Source of the DNA: an uncultured Fidelibacterota bacterium
GTDB taxonomy: Bacteria > Marinisomatota > Marinisomatia > Marinisomatales > UBA1611
NCBI GenBank assembly: GCA_913041325.1
Contig: CAJWHU010000035.1
Span: forward strand, 1-13,028
Length of the DNA: 13,028 nucleotides
Reading direction: 5' to 3'
The position numbers and the translations under genes were made by a program. Each line of letters starts with the position of its first letter. Within the stretch, counting starts at the first letter, position 1. Of this stretch, positions 1 through 5,688 are shown one piece after another. The notes beneath the pieces are model-generated. The model searched no databases. It saw only the letters and a list, made by a program, of their open reading frames with translations, and was not told the origin of the DNA.

Positions 1-106
1 AAAGCCCTGTAATTACTACAAATTTGTCTCTGGGGATTTTGACATCAATATTTTTTAGGTTGTGTTGGCGAGCACCCCGTATGATAATTTCGCTTTTTTC
101 TTTCAT
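1..106 (-). CDS. uvrA: UvrA, excinuclease ABC subunit A (N-terminal fragment, cut by window edge)
   Basis: Reading the minus strand from an ATG at 106-104 gives 35 open codons that run off the left edge. The product has the UvrA start: a short lead, then [20 protein letters not shown] and KFVVITGL, just before where the first Walker A loop (GLSGSGKS) would lie outside the window. UvrA is the ATPase that dimerises, binds UvrB and scans DNA for bulky lesions in nucleotide excision repair in the cytoplasm. The gene is divergent from the yqgE-type gene, with 131 bp between the two starts. I see no Shine-Dalgarno sequence and no LexA-type palindrome in that gap, so SOS control is not supported here. 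Identification rests on only 35 residues, but this stretch is highly characteristic. Confidence 0.9.
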   Translation of the reverse strand, partial: MKEKSEIIIRGARQHNLKNIDVKIPRDKFVVITGL

Positions 107-237
107 GCCAATTGATTGATTTAAATTATTTTTTAGCCTAAAAGTTACATTTATATGATTACGCAACTAAAATAGTTTATGCGAAATGTTTAGGCACAAA
201 GAGTTGTAATCCAAAGCCAGCTTCATTATCTTTAGAT

Positions 238-792
238 ATGGACTCATTAACAAACCAACTCCTTATAGCGATGCCGAATTTGAAAGATCCATTTTTTTCT
301 CAGGCAGTTGTTTATATTTGCGAGCATGGTAAAGATGGTGCTTTTGGCATTATAATAAACAAGAAATATCACGATTTAAAACTCAATACTTTTTTTAAAA
401 GATTAATTCAAATCAACGATGAATTCCGTAGGTACGAAAACACGATATACTTTGGCGGGCCAGTTTTAGTTGGAAAAGGTCTTATTTTTCATAAGGAAAA
501 CGTTAAAACAAAAGAATCAATAAAAATATCAGAATCTGCTTACATTACAAGCAATCTAAATATTTTAAAACAACTTGATGATGGAATAGACTCACGTTTT
601 AAATTGGTGCTAGGCCATGCTGGGTGGTCTAGAGGACAACTAGAAAATGAACTGAAAAATGGTGATTGGCTTGTCCAAAATGCAACTGATGATTTTTTGT
701 TTAATACTCCCCCAAAAAAGTTATGGAGTTACGCTACCAGTTCTCTTGGTTTTGACACTAACAACTTAGTTGGAGTATCTGGCAGAGCATAA
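238..792 (+). CDS. YqgE/AlgH (UPF0301) family protein
   Basis: A 184-residue protein, the usual length for the family (E. coli YqgE is about 187). Family signatures run the full length: LLIAMPNLKDPFF at the start, YICEHGKDGAFGIIINK around residues 26-42, FGGPV near 72, an LGHAGWSRGQLENEL block near 124-138, and the ending GVSGRA. The agreement at residue 1 supports the ATG at 238, although no ribosome binding site precedes it. The family is cytosolic and its biochemical role is unsettled. AlgH was named from alginate regulation in Pseudomonas, but the family is far wider than alginate producers. The gene is divergent from uvrA. The next gene starts 101 bp downstream on the same strand, so co-transcription is possible but not shown. 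Confidence 0.93.
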   Translation: MDSLTNQLLIAMPNLKDPFFSQAVVYICEHGKDGAFGIIINKKYHDLKLNTFFKRLIQINDEFRRYENTIYFGGPVLVGKGLIFHKENVKTKESIKISESAYITSNLNILKQLDDGIDSRFKLVLGHAGWSRGQLENELKNGDWLVQNATDDFLFNTPPKKLWSYATSSLGFDTNNLVGVSGRA

Positions 793-793
793 A

Positions 794-806
794 TGCATTT
801 AATGCA
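794..806. repeat. 13-bp perfect inverted repeat after the yqgE-type stop
   Basis: TGCATT-T-AATGCA lies one base past the yqgE-type stop codon and is perfectly symmetrical about the central T. The one-base centre is too small for an RNA hairpin loop and no U-run follows, so it does not look like an intrinsic terminator. It could be a protein-binding site or chance in AT-rich DNA. The rest of the 793-893 gap shows no clear promoter. Confidence 0.3.
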
Positions 807-893
807 AGTAGGTGATTGTCTTCTGCTATTTAAAATACAAAAAATATTCTTCTTGATTTTGCTTTAAGTAAAACTAAAAATTAGAACCTATAT

Positions 894-1277
894 ATGAATG
901 CTTTTATTACATGTCGTAAGCTTTTTTTCCAACTCACTATTTTAGTGGTGTCACTTGGTGGTTGTGTTAAGGAGAATCCATCGCGTCACTTAAACCTCGG
1001 TGACTGGTATCTAAAAAAAGGACTAGTCGATGAGGCTATTATGGAATATAGGGAAGTTTCTAGGCTTTATGGGGGCGAGCAAAGCAAACTAAATAGAGAT
1101 GAATTCCAGACACTCGGTACAGCGCACATGAAGTTGGCAATAGCCTATACAAAAAAAGGTTGGTGGGAATACGCTTTGAGTGAGGCAAAGCGAAGTTTTG
1201 ACATTTCACCAAACAAAGACTGTCATGAACTTATCTCCTTGATTCAAGAAAAACTAAAACAAGGTTCTAGTTTATAA
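894..1277 (+). CDS. Small TPR-containing lipoprotein
   Basis: A 127-residue protein with a lipoprotein signal: Arg8-Lys9, a hydrophobic stretch at 10-21, and a lipobox-like Leu-Gly-Gly-Cys ending at Cys24, the expected lipidated residue. The mature part has two helix-turn-helix units of tetratricopeptide type, at about 33-58 (LGDWYLKKGLVDEAIMEYRE) and about 79-105 (KLAIAYTKKGWWEYALSEAK). TPRs usually act as protein-docking surfaces, so this is probably a lipid-anchored scaffold facing the periplasm. The partner is unknown. It is too short to be BamD, which has about five TPRs. There is no aspartate at +2 after Cys24, and whether E. coli sorting rules apply here is unknown. It converges on the SDR gene with only 16 bp between the stops. 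Confidence 0.75.
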   Translation: MNAFITCRKLFFQLTILVVSLGGCVKENPSRHLNLGDWYLKKGLVDEAIMEYREVSRLYGGEQSKLNRDEFQTLGTAHMKLAIAYTKKGWWEYALSEAKRSFDISPNKDCHELISLIQEKLKQGSSL

Positions 1278-1293
1278 TACTTTAAAAGCAATA

Positions 1294-2076
1294 CTAAAAA
1301 GACCCAGATCTAGACTCACCACCATCACAGTATATTATAGAACAGTTAATAAAGTCTGCTTCGGGTTTCAGCAGCATGGAAATTGTTCCAGCAATATCTT
1401 CAGGAGTTGTTGTACGCCTCATCGGGTTGCGTTTTTTTGTATTCTCGACCCACATCTCCCAGCCATCAGTAATTTTAGTCAGAGCTCGAGTTGGCGTAAT
1501 ACCTGCTTGAACCGCGTTAGCAGTGATGCCAAATTCACCTAACTCCCAGCCAATTTGTCGAATGATTGCCTCCATTGACACCTTAGCCACGCTGACAGGA
1601 CCATATCCCTCCATTGCAACATAATTACCTTCACTTGTGAGGCCTAAAACCCTAGAGCCACTGGCTAGCATCTTAGCATCATAAAGCTTTTGAGTCCAAT
1701 AAAGTAAACAATTGCTCATTACATGAATCGTCATATCCATTTGTCTCTGTGTAACGGGTTTTTCCCCAAAAAAGTTGGTTGTTGTCCCAAATGCAATAGA
1801 ATGAAGCAATAATTTTAGAGGTTGTCCGTTTGTTATTTCTTTGATTTGAGGTACAAACTTTTCAATGGTCTCTATAGCGGCCGCATTGGTGTTAAAATAA
1901 TGACAATTATCATTCGTCATTTCTGATATTGCCTTAATATTTGCCTCGGCTATTTTTTTTGTTTCGCCCCTATCAAAATGAAATGCGATAATGCCATAGC
2001 CCTCGCTAGCAAGTTTTTTCGCGGTCGCAGCACCGTGCCCAGTTGAACCACCTAAAATTAAAGCCCATTTTGACAT
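1294..2076 (-). CDS. SDR-family enoyl-[acyl-carrier-protein] reductase (FabI/FabL-like)
   Basis: A 260-residue short-chain dehydrogenase/reductase. It has a nucleotide-binding loop GGSTGHG (9-15), a FabI-like HSIAFG (92-97) where ordinary SDRs have NNAG, and the pair Tyr158...Lys165. The Tyr-x6-Lys spacing is that of FabI and FabL enoyl-ACP reductases, unlike the Tyr-x3-Lys of classical SDRs such as FabG. Ten residues before Tyr158 is Ser148, where E. coli FabI has its Tyr146; Bacillus FabL also has Ser there. The C-terminus (PEDIAGTISMLL, then DGG at 251-253) is typical. Expected role: NAD(P)H reduction of trans-2-enoyl-ACP, the last step of fatty-acid elongation. Divergence from fabA supports this. 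The start has a good ribosome binding site. FabI versus FabL and the cofactor cannot be settled here; another SDR function is possible. Confidence 0.72.
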   Translation of the reverse strand: MSKWALILGGSTGHGAATAKKLASEGYGIIAFHFDRGETKKIAEANIKAISEMTNDNCHYFNTNAAAIETIEKFVPQIKEITNGQPLKLLLHSIAFGTTTNFFGEKPVTQRQMDMTIHVMSNCLLYWTQKLYDAKMLASGSRVLGLTSEGNYVAMEGYGPVSVAKVSMEAIIRQIGWELGEFGITANAVQAGITPTRALTKITDGWEMWVENTKKRNPMRRTTTPEDIAGTISMLLKPEADFINCSIIYCDGGESRSGSF

Positions 2077-2080
2077 TTTA

Positions 2081-2085
2081 TCTCC
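2081..2085 (-). promoter_or_regulatory. Shine-Dalgarno site of the enoyl-ACP-reductase-like gene
   Basis: On the minus strand GGAGA lies four bases upstream of the ATG at 2076. This fixes the start and is one of the few clear ribosome binding sites in the window. Confidence 0.7.
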
Positions 2086-2109
2086 AAATTTTAATAGTTA
2101 ATTTATTCA

Positions 2110-2115
2110 ATTATA
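2110..2115 (-). promoter_or_regulatory. Candidate -10 box (TATAAT) for the enoyl-ACP-reductase-like gene
   Basis: A perfect TATAAT reads on the minus strand 33 bp upstream of the start codon, inside the 108-bp divergent region shared with fabA. I find no good -35 hexamer at 16-18 bp. Upstream is a direct repeat, GTCATTT at 2129-2135 and 2140-2146, with an 11-bp period of about one helical turn, which could be a regulator site. Most of this reading is conjecture in AT-rich DNA. Confidence 0.35.
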
Positions 2116-2184
2116 TTACACATCAATTGTCATTTTAATGTCATTTAAAAATACACATTATCGATCGGCCTAGATCAAATAAAA

Positions 2185-2733
2185 ATGTCAAAAAAAAATA
2201 GTTATTCTAAGAAAGATCTAATTGCAAGCGCAGAGGGCACGTTGCTAGGGAATGAAGCGGGTAAGCTGCCTCTTCCACCAATGCTTATGGTTGACCGCAT
2301 ACTAGAAATTTTTGATTCCGATGGAAAATATAACAAAGGGAAAATATTAGCCGAACTTGATATTAATGATGACTTGTGGTTCTTCAAATGCCATTTCAAA
2401 GAGGATCCTGTAATGCCAGGATGTTTAGGGCTTGATGGTTTGTGGCAATTGGTTGGTTTCTATCTAACTTGGAAAGGTGGGATCGGGAAAGGAAGAGCTC
2501 TTGGGGTAGGGGATGTTAAGTTCAAAGGGCAAATTAGACCTTATCATAAAAAAATAATTTATAAAATTGACATAAAAAAACTGATAGATCGTGATGGGAA
2601 ACTAATGGTTTGGGCTGACGGGACTGTAAGCACAATAAGCAAAACCATTTATCATGCAAAAAACCTACAGGTCGGCCTATTTAGCGGTCTTACGTATGAC
2701 TTTGGTGGTGACCCAAGTCAAGACTCATTTTGA
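2185..2733 (+). CDS. fabA: FabA, 3-hydroxydecanoyl-ACP dehydratase/isomerase
   Basis: A 182-residue protein that follows E. coli FabA (about 172) almost end to end: an SYSKKDLIASAEG start, LPPMLMVDRI, AELDINDDLWFFKCHF, DPVMPGCLGLDGLWQLVGFY, then GKGRALGVGDVKFKGQ. The catalytic pair is His70 and Asp84. Asp, rather than the Glu of FabZ, marks the FabA class. FabA dehydrates 3-hydroxyacyl-ACP and isomerises trans-2- to cis-3-decenoyl-ACP, the anaerobic route to unsaturated fatty acids. That route normally needs FabB, which is not in this window. The C-terminus carries about ten extra residues. The start has no Shine-Dalgarno sequence but matches the family N-terminus. It is divergent from the enoyl-reductase-like gene and 17 bp upstream of ychF. 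Confidence 0.95.
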   Translation: MSKKNSYSKKDLIASAEGTLLGNEAGKLPLPPMLMVDRILEIFDSDGKYNKGKILAELDINDDLWFFKCHFKEDPVMPGCLGLDGLWQLVGFYLTWKGGIGKGRALGVGDVKFKGQIRPYHKKIIYKIDIKKLIDRDGKLMVWADGTVSTISKTIYHAKNLQVGLFSGLTYDFGGDPSQDSF

Positions 2734-2750
2734 GGTAACTCTAAAACTAC

Positions 2751-3851
2751 ATGTCTCTTAAGTGTGGAATCGTGGGGCTACCTAATGTCGGAAAGTCAAC
2801 GCTCTTTAATGCTTTAACTCAATCAGGTATTCCTGCTGAAAACTATCCATTTTGCACAATTGATTCAAATATTGGCATCGTTGAGCTCCCAGATGACAGA
2901 ATATTTAAATTAGCTGAAATTTACAAACCTAAAAAAACTACGCCAAGCATTGTTGAATTCATCGATATCGCAGGCCTAGTAAAAGGCGCGAGTAAGGGCG
3001 AGGGACTAGGAAATCAGTTTCTTGGTCAGATTAGGCAGGTATCAGCAATTATTCATGTTATAAGATGTTTTGAAAATACCACCATTAGTCACATAGATGG
3101 GAGTGTTAACCCTTCAAGAGACCTAGAGACAATTAACACAGAATTACTTCTTGCTGATTTAGCAACGCTTGAAAAAAGGGCAGAAAAACTAGAAAAAACT
3201 ATTAAGTCCGGAGATAAAAACTCATCTATTCTTCTAGAACTAATTAAATCTTTAATTCGTAGTATTTCAGATGGTGTTTTTGCACGTGATTTGATTATAG
3301 ATCAAGAACTTGAGCCTTTAAAAAAGACATTACATCTTTTAACAGATAAACCAACTTTATATATTGCGAATATAGATGAGCAAAGCTTGTTAATTGAAAA
3401 AGACAATGAATACGTCTATTCATTGAAAAAAAACATGTTCATTAAAAACGCTAAGGTCCTACCACTTTGTGGTACCATAGAGCAAGAAATATCATTGTTA
3501 AATAAACAAGAAAAACAATTATTTTTAAATGAGTACAACCAAAAAGAACCTGGGCTAAATAAAGTTATTAGAGAAAGCTTTAGCTTGTTAGGCTTACATA
3601 ATTTTTTTACTTGTGGTGCAGAAGAGGTAAAGGCCTGGACAATACCGTATAACGTCACCGCTCCAGAGGCAGCTGGAAAAATCCACAGCGACTTTCAACG
3701 CGGTTTTATAAAAGCGGATGTCTTTAGCTGCGATGACTTATTTAGACATAGGAGTGAAAAGTCTCTTCGCGAGAAAGGTTTAATTAGACAAGAAGGCAAA
3801 GAGTATGTAATTAATGATGGAGACTGTGTGTTTTTTAAATTTAACGTTTGA
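2751..3851 (+). CDS. ychF: YchF/Obg-family ribosome-associated ATPase
   Basis: A 366-residue protein, full family length. The G domain starts at once with CGIVGLPNVGKST (P-loop Gly9-Ser16), followed by NYPFCTID (31-38) and the G3 motif DIAG at 72-75 within DIAGLVKGASKGEGLGNQFL. The G4 position reads Asn-Ile-Asp-Glu (207-210) rather than NKxD. The Asn-x-x-Glu form is the mark of YchF and explains its preference for ATP over GTP. A helical insert (about 125-195, Lys/Glu-rich) and a C-terminal TGS domain (about 280-366, VKAWTIPYNVTAPEAAGKIH and the following block) complete it. YchF binds ribosomes and influences translation and stress responses. It probably shares a transcript with fabA. It ends three bases before the stop of a convergent gene. 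Confidence 0.96.
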   Translation: MSLKCGIVGLPNVGKSTLFNALTQSGIPAENYPFCTIDSNIGIVELPDDRIFKLAEIYKPKKTTPSIVEFIDIAGLVKGASKGEGLGNQFLGQIRQVSAIIHVIRCFENTTISHIDGSVNPSRDLETINTELLLADLATLEKRAEKLEKTIKSGDKNSSILLELIKSLIRSISDGVFARDLIIDQELEPLKKTLHLLTDKPTLYIANIDEQSLLIEKDNEYVYSLKKNMFIKNAKVLPLCGTIEQEISLLNKQEKQLFLNEYNQKEPGLNKVIRESFSLLGLHNFFTCGAEEVKAWTIPYNVTAPEAAGKIHSDFQRGFIKADVFSCDDLFRHRSEKSLREKGLIRQEGKEYVINDGDCVFFKFNV

Positions 3852-3854
3852 TGA

Positions 3855-4559
3855 CTATTTTTGTTGCTCTTCTTCCTCCCAGTCTTCCTCCCAGTCTTCT
3901 TCATACTCGCCATCTTCTTCATACTCGTCGTCTTCCTCATCGTCGTAATAATACTCTGGAGGATAAGCAAAATAAGGGTTGTGGGTTAAACCATAGGGGT
4001 CATTAACTTTTGTTTGATCACTATCTAAGCTTTTATCTTCAGACTTTTTCTCTTCTGTATTTTGTGATTCTTGATTTAAGACAATTATTTTTGGCTCATT
4101 TTTATCAAATGAACTTCGGTTTTCCTCTGCGCTATTTATTGCGTCCACCACTAGTTTTCTGTCCTCGTCAGAAAGCCTATTTTCTCGTTCGGGAGTGATT
4201 AAAGCTGCAGCTTGTTGATTCCTAAAGTTTAAACCTGAAAGGATTGCGAAAAACAGTATAATTAATGAAAATATCGCGCCTTCGGGCTCAAGCTCCATAC
4301 CTCCCCATATATTTTGTTTTATTCCAAAGCCGGAAAATATCCCTAGGGAAAGTAAAACGCCAAACAGAATAATCATATTACCCATTTCCCTTGGAACATG
4401 TGACTCCATAACCAGCATGTATGCAAACCATGCCAGTATACCCAGTACAGCAACAATGATACTGATTAGGTGCTCACCAAGAAAAAGGCTTGTAAAAAAA
4501 CCGACAACGCCAGCCGCTGGAATAATGAAACCGACCCCAGTTTTCATATCTTTAGCCAT
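3855..4559 (-). CDS. Unrecognised four-helix membrane protein with hyperacidic C-terminal tail
   Basis: A 234-residue protein I do not recognise. Four hydrophobic helices are visible at about 8-26, 31-51, 60-80 and 94-111, with only short loops. A soluble part follows: a charged segment (about 122-182, rich in Glu, Lys, Asn and Ser), a Pro/Tyr/Asn patch (187-205) and a tail in which 21 of the 26 residues from 206 to 231 are Asp or Glu, with Trp and Tyr interspersed. The tail is built from short repeats that also show in the DNA. Acidic tails can bind divalent cations or basic partners, but none can be named. The start is well supported by an AAAGGAG site and a promoter 25-55 bp upstream, with a leader of only about 18 nt. 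It stands alone, convergent with ychF (3 bp between stops) and divergent from the lipid A operon. Confidence 0.82.
   Translation of the reverse strand: MAKDMKTGVGFIIPAAGVVGFFTSLFLGEHLISIIVAVLGILAWFAYMLVMESHVPREMGNMIILFGVLLSLGIFSGFGIKQNIWGGMELEPEGAIFSLIILFFAILSGLNFRNQQAAALITPERENRLSDEDRKLVVDAINSAEENRSSFDKNEPKIIVLNQESQNTEEKKSEDKSLDSDQTKVNDPYGLTHNPYFAYPPEYYYDDEEDDEYEEDGEYEEDWEEDWEEEEQQK
3871..3927. repeat. Short tandem repeats coding the acidic tail
   Basis: On the plus strand a 12-bp unit, TCTTCCTCCCAG, occurs twice in direct tandem (3871-3882 and 3883-3894). Next to it a 15-bp unit, TCTTCTTCATACTCG, occurs at 3895-3909 and 3913-3927 (18-bp period). All units are multiples of three, so gain or loss of copies would lengthen or shorten the Asp/Glu-Trp/Tyr tail of the minus-strand membrane protein without a frameshift. 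Confidence 0.8.
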
Positions 4560-4566
4560 TTTGAAA

Positions 4567-4573
4567 CTCCTTT
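4567..4573 (-). promoter_or_regulatory. Strong Shine-Dalgarno site of the acidic-tail membrane protein
   Basis: AAAGGAG on the minus strand, with seven bases to the ATG at 4559. It confirms the start and is the best ribosome binding site in the window. Confidence 0.8.
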
Positions 4574-4583
4574 AATACCTCGA

Positions 4584-4613
4584 ATTATATCAAAAATTGG
4601 TGCTTGTTATCAA
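4584..4613 (-). promoter_or_regulatory. Sigma-70-type promoter for the acidic-tail membrane protein
   Basis: On the minus strand a -35 box TTGATA (4613-4608) and a perfect -10 box TATAAT (4589-4584) are separated by 18 bp. Transcription would start near 4577, giving a leader of about 18 nt that still includes the AAAGGAG site. Placement relative to a well-supported start codon makes chance less likely. Confidence 0.6.
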
Positions 4614-4636
4614 CAAATGCAAGATTTTTAATAGGT

Positions 4637-4642
4637 TATAAT
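4637..4642 (+). promoter_or_regulatory. Candidate -10 box for the lipid A operon
   Basis: TATAAT on the plus strand, 57 bp before the preferred start (4699) of the first gene of the lipid A operon. No convincing -35 hexamer stands 16-18 bp upstream, so this is only a guess at the operon promoter. Confidence 0.3.
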
Positions 4643-4698
4643 ATTGTTCAGTAATTGCGTTTATTCTAGGCTTGGGCTGGTGTAATTTAAAGCCTAAC

Positions 4699-5688
4699 AT
4701 GAAAAATAATCTTGTAAAAGTCGGTGTAATAGGAGTTGGACACCTAGGTCAACATCATGCCAAACATTACAAAAATTTGCCTGAATGTGATATGATTGGA
4801 ATATTTGATGTAGATGATACACAATCAACAAGAATATCTAAAAAATACAATATACCCTCGTATAGTGCTTTGGAAAGCCTATTAGACAGAGTTGATGCAG
4901 TTTCCATTGTTACCCCAACTAGACATCACAGTTCAGTAGCTAAACTATGTATCGAGAGAGGAAAACATGTTTTCATTGAAAAGCCAATTACACAAACCTT
5001 AGAACAGGCAGATAAGCTACTGAAAATAGCAAAGCAAAAAAATGTGCTGATCCAGGTCGGCCATATAGAGAGATTAAACCCTGCTCTCACTGCATTAAAA
5101 CCATTTTCTATCAGCCCCAAATTTATTGAACTGCAAAGACTAGCTCCTTATACATCTAGAGGAACAGATGTTCCTGTTGTGTTGGATAAAATGATTCATG
5201 ATATTGACATATTACTGTCTTTAGTACATTCTCCTGTAGAAGCAATACAAGCTAAAGGATTATCAATTCTAACTAATTCAGTTGATGTCGCGCACGCAAG
5301 AATTCGATTCGAAAATGGAACTGTTGCTAGCATTATGTCAAGCCGTATTGCAAAAAATGATGTGAGAAAAATTAAATTATTTCAACTTGAGCTCTACGCA
5401 ACAATTGATTTATTTGCTCAAACTACAGAGGTTTATCGGGTTTTAGAGGACGAAAAACAAGGAAGCCCATCTGCTCTAATTGAACCTTTTGATTATGATG
5501 ATAAATCCTTGTATATATCATATGAAAAACCAACCTTGGAAAAGAAAGACCTGCTAAAAGTAGAATTGAAAAATTTTATTTCATCGATAAAAGGTACAGA
5601 AACCTCTATTGTCTCGGGTGTGGAGGGGAGGGATGCGCTTCAGGTCGCATTAAAAATCCAGAACAAGATCGTACAGGACCTAAATTGA
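4699..5688 (+). CDS. Gfo/Idh/MocA-family NAD(P)-dependent sugar dehydrogenase (GnnA-like by context)
   Basis: From the ATG at 4699 the protein has 329 residues. It opens with a Rossmann fold (VGVIGVGHLGQHH, Gly12-x-Gly14-x-x-Gly17), then the family EKP motif with catalytic-type Lys95 (94-96), GHIERLNPA (121-129) and a KMIHDIDIL block with His167-Asp168. The frame is also open upstream to a TTG at 4672, but the extra nine residues (MGWCNLKPN) precede the normal family start. Gfo/Idh genes next to lpxB are a recurring arrangement. In Acidithiobacillus and Leptospira, GnnA oxidises UDP-GlcNAc at C3, and GnnB then transaminates it to give amide-linked lipid A precursors. A GnnA role is inference, because no GnnB gene is in view. 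It heads a five-gene operon, and its stop overlaps the next start. Confidence 0.85.
   Translation: MKNNLVKVGVIGVGHLGQHHAKHYKNLPECDMIGIFDVDDTQSTRISKKYNIPSYSALESLLDRVDAVSIVTPTRHHSSVAKLCIERGKHVFIEKPITQTLEQADKLLKIAKQKNVLIQVGHIERLNPALTALKPFSISPKFIELQRLAPYTSRGTDVPVVLDKMIHDIDILLSLVHSPVEAIQAKGLSILTNSVDVAHARIRFENGTVASIMSSRIAKNDVRKIKLFQLELYATIDLFAQTTEVYRVLEDEKQGSPSALIEPFDYDDKSLYISYEKPTLEKKDLLKVELKNFISSIKGTETSIVSGVEGRDALQVALKIQNKIVQDLN
5675..5678 (+). promoter_or_regulatory. Shine-Dalgarno site deciding the TTG start of the ICMT-like gene
   Basis: AGGA six bases before the TTG at 5685, inside the end of the upstream dehydrogenase gene. It supports the overlapping TTG start (shared bases TTGA) of the methyltransferase. 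Confidence 0.55.

Noticed and set aside
107..237. LexA/SOS operator between uvrA and the yqgE-type gene
   Set aside because: No CTGT-N8-ACAG or GAAC-N4-GTTC palindrome was found in the gap.
794..806. Inverted repeat as a terminator of the yqgE-type gene
   Set aside because: The one-base centre cannot form a stable loop, the arms are AT-rich and no U-run follows.
894..1277. TPR lipoprotein as BamD
   Set aside because: Only two TPR units and about 100 mature residues, against roughly five units and 220 or more residues in BamD.
1294..2076. Reading the SDR as FabG (3-oxoacyl-ACP reductase)
   Set aside because: Tyr158 and Lys165 are seven apart (Tyr-x6-Lys) and HSIAFG replaces the NNAG motif, both unlike FabG.
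3695..3970. Minus-strand 91-codon open frame rich in Lys, Met and Thr
   Set aside because: It spans the end of ychF and lies in another frame of the acidic-tail repeats. Its Met-Lys-Lys repeats are a by-product of the GAA/GAG-rich acidic tail.
4672..4698. TTG-initiated N-terminal extension (nine residues) of the Gfo/Idh dehydrogenase
   Set aside because: The extra residues precede the normal family start, no ribosome binding site is near the TTG, and an ATG at 4699 gives the expected Rossmann-fold beginning.
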